Shown piece by piece: positions 13,389-21,450 of a stretch of DNA of 36,733 bases. The first letter of the stretch is position 1; each line of letters begins with the position of its first letter. A program made the translations under genes and the position numbers. The stretch comes from Planctomycetota bacterium (GTDB lineage: Bacteria > Planctomycetota > PLA2 > JAEUHO01): contig JASJDY010000038.1 of NCBI GenBank assembly GCA_030065025.1, positions 1 through 36,733 on the forward strand. Direction: 5' to 3'. Under the pieces are notes generated by a model. It saw nothing but the letters and a program-made list of their open reading frames with translations. It made no database searches and was not told the DNA's origin.

Positions 13389-15077
13389 ATGACGGCCCGA
13401 CACCTCCGCCTGGCCCTCGCCCTCCTCTTCCTCCTGCCCTGGCTCGCCGGCTCGGCTGAGACGGCCCAGCTCGACGACCGCGCCTGGAGCGAGGCCCGCA
13501 AGGAAGCCCGCAAGTACATGGGGCGTCCGGGACATCGGCCCGTGAAGCTGAAGACGATCGATGCGCTCGGCCGCGACGACAGCCGCCGCGCGTGCGCCAT
13601 CCTCGTCCAGTGGACGGTGCGCTCGCTGAAGCTGCAGCAGGGCCCGTTGGCCGAAGAGCTCGCGGAGCGGAAGAAAAACTTCGACCGGCTCACGAAGCAG
13701 CTGCTGCGCGCCTACGAAAAGATGCCGCCCACGCAGGCGGAGCACAAGAACAGCTGGGACGCGCTGCGCAAGCTCTACCAGGCGGCCAAGACGGCGTACG
13801 ACATCGAGAGCGCCGTGCGCTTCGCGCTCGGCGAGGCGTTCCAGCGGGTGCGCGATGCCGAGGCGGTCACCTACCTGCTCGAGGAAGGCCTGCCGACCGT
13901 GCAGCGGGCCAAGCGCAGCGAAGCGGCCCAGGTGGCGATCGCACGCGGTCTCCTGCGCCAGCCTCGCGAACGCATTCTCGAGACCGCAATCGCGTGGTCC
14001 GACGACGCGAAGCGCACGAAGCTGAGGATCCTGGCGCTCAACTGGTTCGGACAGAACCAGGTGAAGGAAGGGTTCGCCCCGCTGGTCAAGGCACTGGGTG
14101 CGCGCGAGGTCGTCGTACGCCGCGCCGCCGTGGCCGCACTACGGGGCCTCAACGATCCGCGTGCTGTGAAGCCGCTCATCGACGCGCTCGGGAAGGCCGA
14201 CGGGCAGCTCGCCGCGGATATCGACGACGTCCTCCACTACTTCACCGGCCGTTCCTTCGAGGGCTCGGTCGCCGTGTGGAAGCGCTGGTGGAAGAACGAA
14301 GGCGAGGCGTGGCTCGCTGAGCCCACCGAGGAGCGACACCACCGTCGCCGGGAAGAGCTGCCGGGCGGGACGCGCGTCCGCTTCTATGGCATCCCCACGG
14401 AGTCCCACCACGTCGTCTTCGTGCTCGACCGCTCCGGCTCGATGAAGTCGAAGGCGAGCGACAAGTCGATCGAAGCCAAGAAGAAGGCGAAGAAGCCCAA
14501 GCCCACCGTGACGGGCAAGCGTGACGGCGGCAAGGGCTCGCCCGGCGGTCGCGCGCACAAGGACGCCATCGCCGGCGACACGAAGATGGAGGTCGCGAAG
14601 AACCAGCTCGCCCTCTCCGTGGACGAGCTCGCCAAGGACGTGAAGTTCGCCGTCGTCTTCTACAGCTCCGACGTGCGCGTGTGGCAGGAGCCGCCGGCCC
14701 TGATGGCGTCGACGAAGGCCAACAAGAAGTCGGCCAAGGCGTGGTTCATGAAGCTCGGGCCGGAGGGCTCGACGCAGATGTTCGCGGCGTTGACGAAGGC
14801 GCTGGAGTACGCCGACACGGTCGGCGAGGACAAGAAGAAGCCGCGCACGGGGGCGGACACGATCTTCCTCCTCTCGGACGGCTCGCCGACGGACGCGGAC
14901 GGGCAGCCGCTCCAGGGCGAGGAGCTCGAACGCCAGTACCGCGCGTTCATCGAGGCGAACCAGCTGCATCACTGCACGGTGCACACGATCGGCATCGGCC
15001 CGGGCCACAACAGCAGCGTCCTGCGCCGCCTGGCGAAGGACACGGGCGGCGTCTACAAGGCGGTAGGCACGCGGTAG
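13389..15077 (+). CDS. secreted HEAT-repeat plus von Willebrand factor A domain protein
   Basis: A 562-residue protein from ATG 13389, where a signal peptide begins (residues 1 to about 20, ending LAGSAETA). The middle (about 60-295) is helical with HEAT repeats, such as GFAPLVKALGAREVVVRRAA then AVKPLIDALGKADG. It is closed by YFTGRSFEGSVAVWKRWWKN, the Trp-rich motif that also ends two other proteins here. A VWA domain follows (about 340-562): the metal-binding MIDAS is D347-R-S349-G-S351, Thr462 and Asp497 (LLSDGSP). A Lys-rich insertion (about 355-395) interrupts the first loop. VWA domains of this kind mediate metal-dependent protein binding outside the cytoplasm. The upstream open frame has no signal peptide and was not used. 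Confidence 0.9.
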   Translation: MTARHLRLALALLFLLPWLAGSAETAQLDDRAWSEARKEARKYMGRPGHRPVKLKTIDALGRDDSRRACAILVQWTVRSLKLQQGPLAEELAERKKNFDRLTKQLLRAYEKMPPTQAEHKNSWDALRKLYQAAKTAYDIESAVRFALGEAFQRVRDAEAVTYLLEEGLPTVQRAKRSEAAQVAIARGLLRQPRERILETAIAWSDDAKRTKLRILALNWFGQNQVKEGFAPLVKALGAREVVVRRAAVAALRGLNDPRAVKPLIDALGKADGQLAADIDDVLHYFTGRSFEGSVAVWKRWWKNEGEAWLAEPTEERHHRRREELPGGTRVRFYGIPTESHHVVFVLDRSGSMKSKASDKSIEAKKKAKKPKPTVTGKRDGGKGSPGGRAHKDAIAGDTKMEVAKNQLALSVDELAKDVKFAVVFYSSDVRVWQEPPALMASTKANKKSAKAWFMKLGPEGSTQMFAALTKALEYADTVGEDKKKPRTGADTIFLLSDGSPTDADGQPLQGEELERQYRAFIEANQLHHCTVHTIGIGPGHNSSVLRRLAKDTGGVYKAVGTR

Positions 15078-15085
15078 GTCGGCGC

Positions 15086-15145
15086 GGGCGACCATTCCGC
15101 CCTTCGACTCGACTCCGTCTCGCTCAGGGCTCAGGTCGCCCCTAC
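15086..15145. repeat. dispersed 60-bp palindromic repeat, copy 1
   Basis: The element is bounded by GGGCGACC (15086-15093) and GGTCGCCC (15134-15141), which pair with each other. Inside, GCCCT and AGGGC form a second stem. The same 60 bp occurs in inverse orientation at 29323-29382 with two mismatches. It starts 9 bp after the stop of the VWA gene. The form resembles REP-like intergenic hairpins known in many genomes and may act as a transcript end. The rest of the gap to 15340 holds no recognisable gene. Confidence 0.85.
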
Positions 15146-15340
15146 AGCGCCATCGGCATGCGAACGCCGGCAGGGAATCGCGGTCGCACGCGAGACGAGA
15201 CGCTTGACTACCGCACGGTGCGCAGGGTGATGGGACCGCGCAGCCGTCGGCGACGACTCGTGGCCGGTCCACTCGAGGAGCCGACGGCAAAGCGGGCGCA
15301 CGCCCTGCGTGCCGCACATCCCCACCCCGAGAGATGAGCG

Positions 15341-16696
15341 CTACTCAATCCGGTAGTCCTTCATCTTCTCCCATAGGTTCTTGCGGGAGATGCCGAGGAC
15401 CTTGGCGGCATTGGCGCGATGGCCCTCGGTGGCCTTGAGCACGCGGCGGATGTGCTTCGCCTCCGAGTCGCGCACGACCTCGCGCAGCGTGACCAGCGGG
15501 CCGCCCTCGCCTGCATCACCTGTCCGACGACGCTTGCGCAGCGCCCCCTCCAGGAGCAGCTCACGCGAGAGCACCTTGTCCGATCCGACCAGCGCAAGCG
15601 CACGCTCGATCGCGTTCTCGAGCTCACGCACGTTGCCGGGCCAGCGATACGCGCACAGCTCGGCCATCACCTCGGGCGGGATCGCGAAGCCGTGGTCTTC
15701 GCCCTCGAAGCGACGCAGGAAGTGGTCGACGAGCAGCGGAATGTCCTCGACGCGCTCGCGCAGCGGCGGTAGGTCCACCGGCACGACGTTGAGCCGGTAG
15801 TAGAGGTCCTCGCGGAACTCCCCATCCTCCACGGCTTCGGCCAGGTCGAGCTTGGTCGCCGCGATCACGCGCACGTCGACGGCGATCGGCTGCTGGCTGC
15901 CCAGCGGCTCGACCTCACCCTCCTGCACGACGCGCAGGAGCTTCACCTGCGTCTCGAGCGGCATGTCGTCGATGTCGTCGAGGAAGATCGTGCCCTCGTT
16001 GGCCCGCTCGAAGCGGCCGGCCTTGCGCTCCTTGGCGTCCGTGAATGCGCCGCGCTCGTGACCGAAGATCTCGTCCTCGAGGAGCGTGCCCGGGATCGCG
16101 GCGCAGGCCAGGGGCACGAACGGCTTGTCCTTGCGCTTGGAGATCTCGTGGATGGCGCGCGCGACGCGCTCCTTGCCCGTGCCGGACTCGCCCGTGATCA
16201 GCACGCGTGCGTCCCGGTCGGCGACGGTGCGGATGCGGTCGATGACCCGCATCATCGCGGGGCTGCGGCCGATCAGCTGCTCGAGCCCCTTCTTGTGGCC
16301 CAGGGCCTCGCGGAGCTCGCGGTTCTCGGTGCGCAGGCGGCGGAACTCCGCGATCTTGCGCAGCTTCTCGAGGATCTCCTCGTTGTTGAACGGCTTCAGG
16401 ACGTAGTCGAAGGCGCCCTTGCGCATCGCGTCGACGGCCGAGTCGATCGTGCCGTAGCCCGTGATGATGATGACCTCGGCGCCGTTGGGGTCCTGCTTCA
16501 CGAGCTCCAGGAGCTCGAGCCCCGTCATGCCGGGCATGTTCAGGTCGGTGACGACGACGTCGAAGTGGCCGCCCTCGTAGAGCCCGCGGGCCTCGTTGCC
16601 GTCCGCGGCCGTCTCGACCTCGATCCCGGCCCGCCGCAGGTCGTCGGCGAGCGTGATGGCGATGGCGCGTTCGTCGTCGGCCAGCAGCACGCGCAC
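15341..16696 (-). CDS. NtrC-family response regulator (REC - sigma-54 AAA+ - Fis HTH), variant motifs
   Basis: A 451-residue protein from GTG 16696, with GGGAGG nine nt upstream. Receiver (1-115): acidic pocket D7-D8, phospho-acceptor Asp51 in VVTDLNMPG, Lys in YVLKPF. AAA+ domain (about 140-375): Walker A GESGTGKE, Arg-finger region FREDLYYRLNVV, sensor WPGNVRELEN. Fis-type helix-turn-helix at the end (ANAAKVLGISRKNLWEKM). Two departures: the sigma-54 contact loop reads GAFTDA instead of GAFTGA, and Walker B reads FLDDID instead of FLDEI. It should activate sigma-54 promoters when phosphorylated, but ATP turnover may be altered. The likely kinase partner is the divergent pseudo-kinase gene or the kinase at 21451. 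It is divergent from the gene at 16868. Confidence 0.95.
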   Translation of the reverse strand: MRVLLADDERAIAITLADDLRRAGIEVETAADGNEARGLYEGGHFDVVVTDLNMPGMTGLELLELVKQDPNGAEVIIITGYGTIDSAVDAMRKGAFDYVLKPFNNEEILEKLRKIAEFRRLRTENRELREALGHKKGLEQLIGRSPAMMRVIDRIRTVADRDARVLITGESGTGKERVARAIHEISKRKDKPFVPLACAAIPGTLLEDEIFGHERGAFTDAKERKAGRFERANEGTIFLDDIDDMPLETQVKLLRVVQEGEVEPLGSQQPIAVDVRVIAATKLDLAEAVEDGEFREDLYYRLNVVPVDLPPLRERVEDIPLLVDHFLRRFEGEDHGFAIPPEVMAELCAYRWPGNVRELENAIERALALVGSDKVLSRELLLEGALRKRRRTGDAGEGGPLVTLREVVRDSEAKHIRRVLKATEGHRANAAKVLGISRKNLWEKMKDYRIE

Positions 16697-16747
16697 GTCG
16701 TCCGTCCTCCCTGTCGCCGGCGCGCCCCCGCGCAACCTGGCGCGGAT

Positions 16748-16753
16748 TGTACG
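16748..16753 (-). promoter_or_regulatory. putative -10 box (TACAAT) for the NtrC-type regulator
   Basis: TACAAT on the minus strand (16753-16748) would give a transcript starting near 16741 with a leader of about 45 nt, including the GGGAGG Shine-Dalgarno before GTG 16696. No good -35 sequence is seen. Confidence 0.35.
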
Positions 16754-16867
16754 GGTGAGGACGCCGGGAAGCCCGGATCCGCGTGCCCGCCGCGACGCTG
16801 CGGCCGTGCGCGGGCACAAGGACGTCCCCCGCCGCGTCGATCATGGGAGTAGGAGAGGATCCGCACC

Positions 16868-17914
16868 CTGACTCAGCCTGCCACCAACAGCCGCCCCACC
16901 GTCCTCCTGGTGATGCGTCCCGGCCCGAGCCGGGCCGCGGCCGCGGAGGCCCTGCGCGGTGCGGGCTACCGGGTGCGCGGGGCCCGCGAGCCGTACGAGG
17001 GCACGGCCCGCTTCGTCGAGCGGCCCTCGGACCTCGTCGTCGTCTCGCTCGCGGGGTTCCGCCGCCGCGACCGGGCCTTCCTGAGGGCCGTGAAGAAGCG
17101 CGCCCCCACCGCCCGGATCCTCCTGCTCGTGCCCGAGGGGCGACGAGGCACCGCCGTCAGCGCGCTGCAGGCCGGTGCCGACGCCTACGTGCTGGAGCCC
17201 TTCTATCCCGCCGAGCTCACGGCCGTGGCGGCCGCCCTGCTGCAGCGGGGCAGCGAGGAACCGACCGAGGACACGCCGCGTGCCCTCGGGCGGCTCGCGG
17301 GCGAGGTCGCCCACGCGATCAACAACCCGCTGCAGATCCTCGCCCTGCTCGGCGAGTCCGCGGACGTCGGCGCCGAGACTCGGACGGCCCTGGCCCAGGA
17401 GGTCGGGCGCGTCCAGGGGGTGATGCGCATCCTCTCGCGATTCGGCGTGCTCCGACGGCCGCAGACCAGCCAGGAGCCGCTCGGCCCGTCGCTGCGCTCC
17501 AGCCTGGACGCCGCGGCGGCCGGCGGGGATGTGCGCCTCGTCGGCGACCCGCCTGAGGACGGACCGCCGATCGCCGTGGACACCAGCCAGGCAGCGGTCG
17601 CCTTCGACACCCTGCTCCACCTCCTCGCGGCCCGGGCCCCGGAGCGGCCCGTGGAGGTCGAGGCGCGCGTCCGGACCCTGCCGCCCGATCGACCCGACAC
17701 GGTGGAGGCCGCCGTCCGGGCCCCGGCCGTGGTCCTGGAGGCAGCGGCGCTGGACGGCCTGCGCACGGCCGGCGTGCTCAACCGGGACGACACGCGGGAG
17801 GTCTACCCCGGCCTGGCCCTCGCCGAGGCCGTAGCCCACAACCACGGCGGCCGGCTGCTGGCGCGGGCCACGGAGAATGGGCTGGTCCTGGGACTGGGCC
17901 TGCCCCTCGCCTGA
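16868..17914 (+). CDS. pseudo-receiver / degenerate histidine kinase (probable CTG start)
   Basis: A 348-residue protein if started at CTG 16868. The N-terminal domain (about 10-125) reads as a receiver from its first strand TVLLV. The acceptor Asp is replaced by Ser60 (VVVSLAGF) and the conserved Lys by Glu110 (YVLEPF), so it cannot be phosphorylated in the usual way. A HisKA-like helix follows, with His149 in GEVAHAINNPLQ. The ATPase domain (about 230-345) lacks the N-box Asn and the DxGxG box, keeping only a remnant of the last glycine box (NHGGRLLARATENGL). It probably serves as an adaptor or phosphotransfer protein rather than a kinase. A GTG at 16910 would cut the first receiver strand. 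CTG has AGGAGAGGA (16851-16859) eight nt upstream, and a TAG at 16850 bounds the frame. Confidence 0.75.
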   Translation: MTQPATNSRPTVLLVMRPGPSRAAAAEALRGAGYRVRGAREPYEGTARFVERPSDLVVVSLAGFRRRDRAFLRAVKKRAPTARILLLVPEGRRGTAVSALQAGADAYVLEPFYPAELTAVAAALLQRGSEEPTEDTPRALGRLAGEVAHAINNPLQILALLGESADVGAETRTALAQEVGRVQGVMRILSRFGVLRRPQTSQEPLGPSLRSSLDAAAAGGDVRLVGDPPEDGPPIAVDTSQAAVAFDTLLHLLAARAPERPVEVEARVRTLPPDRPDTVEAAVRAPAVVLEAAALDGLRTAGVLNRDDTREVYPGLALAEAVAHNHGGRLLARATENGLVLGLGLPLA

Positions 17915-17929
17915 ACGAGCCGCACAGAA

Positions 17930-17952
17930 GATCGGCCCCCGGCGAGCCGATC
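17930..17952 (+). terminator. hairpin between pseudo-kinase and HD-GYP genes
   Basis: GATCGGC (17930-17936) and GCCGATC (17946-17952) pair perfectly around a 9-nt loop in the 47-bp gap, ending 9 nt before the ATG at 17962. There is no T run. It may attenuate transcription or modulate translation of the next gene. Confidence 0.35.
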
Positions 17953-17961
17953 ACACGAAGC

Positions 17962-19536
17962 ATGCGGCCTCTCCTCCCCGAATGGACCCAGACCCGCCGG
18001 GTCGCCGCGGACCGTCGTGAGACGGGCCCGGTGGTGTTCGTCGTGGACGATGAGCCCCAGATCCGCGAGCTGCTGGCCTCCGCGCTGAAGCGGGAGGGCT
18101 ACCGGGTCACGACCTTCGACGACGGCCGCCGCGCCCTCGAGGAGCTCGAGCACGCCGACGTCGAGCTGCTGATCACCGATCTGCGCATGCCGGGCATCAG
18201 CGGCCTGGATCTGATCCGCGCGGCCAAGGGCATCCGCGCAGGGATGGGCGCGATCCTGATCACCGCCTTCGCGTCGACGGAGACCGCCGTGCAGGCACTC
18301 CGCTTCGGCGCCGACGACTACCTCACGAAGCCGTTCGGCCTCGACGACCTGCGCAAGGTCGTCACCCGCGTGCTGACGTCCGGTCGCATGGCCCGCGACG
18401 AGCAGGCCGCCGTACGCCGCGCGCGTAGCGAGGCCGACTCGCTGCGCAAGCGCAGCCGTGAGGTCGAGGCGGACCTCAAGCAGGTGCGCGAAGACCTCTC
18501 GCTCTCGCGGCGAGCGCTCGAGCACCGTGTGCGGGACCTCGAGTTCATTCGCGAGCTCACGACGCTCCTCGCTCGCGAAGAGCGCCTCGACCGCATGCTG
18601 CACACGACGACGCGCATCCTGTCGAGCCGCTTCCAGGCCCACGTCACGAGGATCGAGCTGGACCTGGGCGACGGCGTGCGCACGGCGGAGTTCCAGCAGT
18701 CGGCGGCACCCACGCCGATGCTGAAGGCGATGAGCTCTGCGCTCCTGCACCAGGCCGTGCAGCTGCGCGAGGGACTGACCAAGGACACCGTGCTGGGTCA
18801 CGGCGCGCCGCTCCAGGCGCTGGCTGCCGTCGTGCGGCTCTCGGACCAGCCCGTCGGCGGCCTCACGATGCTCCGTCCCCTGCCGAGCGAAGACGACGAG
18901 GAGACCGACGACTTCCTCCTCTCGCTCGTGCCGCAGGCGCTCGGTGTCGCGGTCGAGGGCCAGGTCAACCGTCGCGCGGCCGAGCGCAGCGCGCTCGGCG
19001 TCGCGGAACGGATCATCGAGGCGCTCGAGGAGCGCGGCAGTCTCTTCAGCGGCCACTCGCGACGCGTTGCGCGCATCGCCGGCAACGTATCCGAGCGCAT
19101 GGGCCTGTCGCCGCGACTCCAGAGCGTCATCCAGGTCGCCGCCCGGCTTCACGACGTCGGTGAGGTGGGCATCCCCGAGACCGTGCTCCAACGCGAAGGG
19201 CCGCTCAGCGACGACGAGCAGGCCGTCATCCGCATGCACCCGGTCATCGGCGCGCAGATCCTCGAGCCGTTCGGCGAGGCTGCCGCCTTCGTGCGTCACC
19301 ACCACGAGCGGCCCGACGGCCGCGGCTATCCCGACCGGCTGCGGGACCACCAGATTCCGGTCGGCGCCGGCGTCATCGCCGTGGCCGAGGCGTACGACGC
19401 GATGACGAGCACGCGGCCCTACCGCCGCTCGCGCTCCAAGCGCGAGGCGCTTGCCGAGATCGACCGGCTGAGCGGCACGCAGTTCACCGTCGAGGCCGCC
19501 GACGCCCTGCTGGCGCTGCCGAGGGATCGACTCTGA
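17962..19536 (+). CDS. response regulator with GAF-like and HD-GYP c-di-GMP phosphodiesterase domains
   Basis: A 524-residue soluble protein. Receiver at about 24-140 with Asp73 (LITDLRMPG) and Lys in YLTKPF. A coiled coil (about 150-205) is rich in Arg/Glu. A GAF-like domain spans about 205-345. The HD-GYP domain (about 350-515) has the metal-binding pair H397-D398 (ARLHDVGEVGIPE), the HHHERPDG segment (446-453) and GYP at 455-457. HD-GYP proteins hydrolyse c-di-GMP to GMP. Phosphorylation of the receiver probably controls the activity. Its stop TGA shares one base with the ATG of the diguanylate cyclase gene (TGATG), so the opposing enzymes are made together. The start is uncertain, since no Shine-Dalgarno precedes ATG 17962. 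Confidence 0.93.
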   Translation: MRPLLPEWTQTRRVAADRRETGPVVFVVDDEPQIRELLASALKREGYRVTTFDDGRRALEELEHADVELLITDLRMPGISGLDLIRAAKGIRAGMGAILITAFASTETAVQALRFGADDYLTKPFGLDDLRKVVTRVLTSGRMARDEQAAVRRARSEADSLRKRSREVEADLKQVREDLSLSRRALEHRVRDLEFIRELTTLLAREERLDRMLHTTTRILSSRFQAHVTRIELDLGDGVRTAEFQQSAAPTPMLKAMSSALLHQAVQLREGLTKDTVLGHGAPLQALAAVVRLSDQPVGGLTMLRPLPSEDDEETDDFLLSLVPQALGVAVEGQVNRRAAERSALGVAERIIEALEERGSLFSGHSRRVARIAGNVSERMGLSPRLQSVIQVAARLHDVGEVGIPETVLQREGPLSDDEQAVIRMHPVIGAQILEPFGEAAAFVRHHHERPDGRGYPDRLRDHQIPVGAGVIAVAEAYDAMTSTRPYRRSRSKREALAEIDRLSGTQFTVEAADALLALPRDRL

Positions 19537-21056
19537 TGCGTCCGGCGGATCGGCAGGACCCTCGCTCGCCGGAACCCGGCGGGGAGGCCTGCTGGCTGGC
19601 GGTCGGTGATGGCGCGGCGCGCGCGCTCGCCGCGCACTGGCACCGCGCCTCGGGAGGCCAGGACGTCCCGATCCTCGAGGCGAGCGACGTCCACGATGCC
19701 CTCACCGCCTTCGGCTCGCGCCCCATCACGGGCTGCGTCGTGAGCGCGACGGTACTCGATGCGCGGCCCCGCGCCGCCCTGCAGCACCTCAAGTCGCGGC
19801 TGGGGCTGGCGCCCCTGATGGTGCTCGACGTCGGCGAAGACGAGGAGGCCTGCCGTATCGCGCGCGAGCTCGGAGTCCACGTCCTCGAGCCCGAGGGTCC
19901 CGACGCACGCACCACGACGACGACGGCCGAACCGCTGCCCCCGTCGCCGCGTCGCACGACGCCGCCGCGTGACGAGAGCCGCTTCAGCCCGCCCGTCGAA
20001 GAGCCGCGCCCGCTCCCCGAGGCACCGCCGCCGCTGCCACGCGCGGACGACGACGTGCCGGAGCAGGCGATCGTGGATGCCGGGAGCTTCGCTGCCGGCT
20101 GCCTCGAGTTGATCCACAAGCCCACGAGCCTCATCGAGTACGTGCTGCGCACCCTCAGCGAGGTGTCCAACGCCGGGCGCATCAGCCTGATGCTCAAGGA
20201 GGCGGAGCGAGGCACGCTCGTGCTGCGCGCAGGCCGCGGGATCGAGGACCGGCTGATCGGCAAGGTGCGCTGCGCCCTGGGCAGCGGCATCGCCGGCCGC
20301 GTGGCGGCGCTCGGACGTCCGGCCGCAGGTCACGGATCCTCCGGCGGGGCGCGGGCCTACCGCTCTTCCGCCTACGTGGTGCTCCCGCTCGGCCGTGGTC
20401 GGGGGTGCGAGGGCGTCGTGAGCATGACCGCGCTGCCCGGCAACCGCGTCCCGTCCGACGAGATCGTCCGCGCCTGGACCCAGCTGGGCCGGCACGCGGG
20501 CACGGCTTTGCGCAATGCGCGGCGGATGCAGCGGGCGAGGTCGTTGTCGAACATCGACCGATTGACGCGCCTCCCCAACCGCCGGGCCTTCGAGCGCGCC
20601 TTGCACCGCGAGGTCGAGCGCGCCCGCCGCGACGCGTCGCGTCTCGTGGTCGGCATCATGGACGTCGACCACTTCAAGGCGTTCAACGACCGCCACGGCC
20701 ACGCGATCGGCGATCGCGTGCTGCGCGAGGTCGCACGCCGCCTGCGCGCCGCCTTCCGTGAGACCGATCTCGTGGCGCGCTGGGGCGGCGAGGAGTTCGC
20801 CGTGCTGCTGCCGGGCCTCGAGCGCGAGGCCGGAGAGCCGCTGGAGCCCGGGCGCGCGATGGAGCGGGCACGGAGCGGCGTGCGCACACGCCCCTTCACC
20901 CTGGGCGAAGGCCTGCCCACGGCGCGGGTGACGGTGTCGGGGGGCTACGCACTGTTCCCGGACCACGGCGATCAGGGCGACGTCCTGCTGCGCAAGGCCG
21001 ACGACGCGCTCTATCAGGCCAAGGACGCGGGCCGGGACCGCGTGCAGTCGGCTTAG
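19536..21056 (+). CDS. diguanylate cyclase (pseudo-receiver - GAF - GGDEF)
   Basis: A 506-residue soluble protein. Residues 1 to about 120 resemble a receiver fold without a clear acceptor Asp. A Pro/Glu-rich linker (about 125-170) leads to a GAF domain (about 180-335). The GGDEF domain (about 340-506) starts at DRLTRLPNRRAF and has MDVDHFKAFND and the active-site GGEEF (417-421). An inhibitory I-site R408-x-x-D411 sits exactly five residues before it. It should make c-di-GMP from two GTP and be inhibited by its product. It overlaps the HD-GYP gene by one base and is followed by a tandem repeat array. It probably feeds the PilZ proteins encoded at 8.6 and 24.3 kb. Confidence 0.95.
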   Translation: MRPADRQDPRSPEPGGEACWLAVGDGAARALAAHWHRASGGQDVPILEASDVHDALTAFGSRPITGCVVSATVLDARPRAALQHLKSRLGLAPLMVLDVGEDEEACRIARELGVHVLEPEGPDARTTTTTAEPLPPSPRRTTPPRDESRFSPPVEEPRPLPEAPPPLPRADDDVPEQAIVDAGSFAAGCLELIHKPTSLIEYVLRTLSEVSNAGRISLMLKEAERGTLVLRAGRGIEDRLIGKVRCALGSGIAGRVAALGRPAAGHGSSGGARAYRSSAYVVLPLGRGRGCEGVVSMTALPGNRVPSDEIVRAWTQLGRHAGTALRNARRMQRARSLSNIDRLTRLPNRRAFERALHREVERARRDASRLVVGIMDVDHFKAFNDRHGHAIGDRVLREVARRLRAAFRETDLVARWGGEEFAVLLPGLEREAGEPLEPGRAMERARSGVRTRPFTLGEGLPTARVTVSGGYALFPDHGDQGDVLLRKADDALYQAKDAGRDRVQSA

Positions 21057-21072
21057 TGCCCCGAGCGTCAAC

Positions 21073-21300
21073 GGGCCGCGTCCTGCTCGAATCGAAGGCG
21101 AAGACGCCTTACGGACGCTGAGGGGCCTTCCGAGCACGACGGGCCTCGCATTCGATTCGAGAGCGAGGCTGCTTCCCCAACGCCGAGGGGCACCCCGAAG
21201 ACAGCGCCCCTCGCCTTCGATTCGATGGCGAGGGTGCCCTCGCAGCGCTGAGGGGCGTGCCTGCCGCACCGGACCTCGTTCCAGGCATCGCAGACGTCCA
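21073..21300. repeat. tandem ~65-bp hairpin-forming repeat array A
   Basis: Three clear units and the start of a degenerate fourth. The landmark GAGGGGC recurs at 21120, 21185 and 21250, exactly 65 bp apart. Each unit holds a TTCGATTCGA-type core within CCTCGCC...GGCGAGG arms, and CCCCTC near its start can alternatively pair with GAGGGGC near its end. Units share perhaps two thirds to three quarters of positions by eye. The array fills the gap after the diguanylate cyclase gene. Because 65 is not a multiple of three, it is not a coding repeat. Confidence 0.8.
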
Positions 21301-21379
21301 CGGGGGAGGACGCGGGAAGACGCCCCCCCCTGACAGCGGCCTACCCGTTCACAAACCGAGACGCTCATTGTCGAAACAG

Positions 21380-21450
21380 GCGGACCGCTCAAGGTCCGCG
21401 GGGCTGGACGTCGAAAGGTGGATGTTCGGATTCCACCACACGGAACGTCC
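21380..21450 (+). promoter_or_regulatory. structured 5' leader (three stems) before the kinase start codon
   Basis: Stem 1: GCGGACC (21380-21386) with GGTCCGC (21393-21399). Stem 2: GGACGT (21406-21411) with ACGTCC (21445-21450). Stem 3, nested in stem 2: GGTGGA (21417-21422) with TCCACC (21432-21437) and a 9-nt loop. Stem 2 ends at the base before ATG 21451 and lies next to GGAA, the only Shine-Dalgarno-like sequence, so folding could hide the ribosome site. It does not match a riboswitch class I know. From 21301 to 21379 I see nothing definite. Confidence 0.5.

Noticed and set aside
15150-15340. Short minus-strand basic peptide ending GPITLRTVR
   Set aside because: No start codon with a ribosome site in frame and no motif; too short to support.
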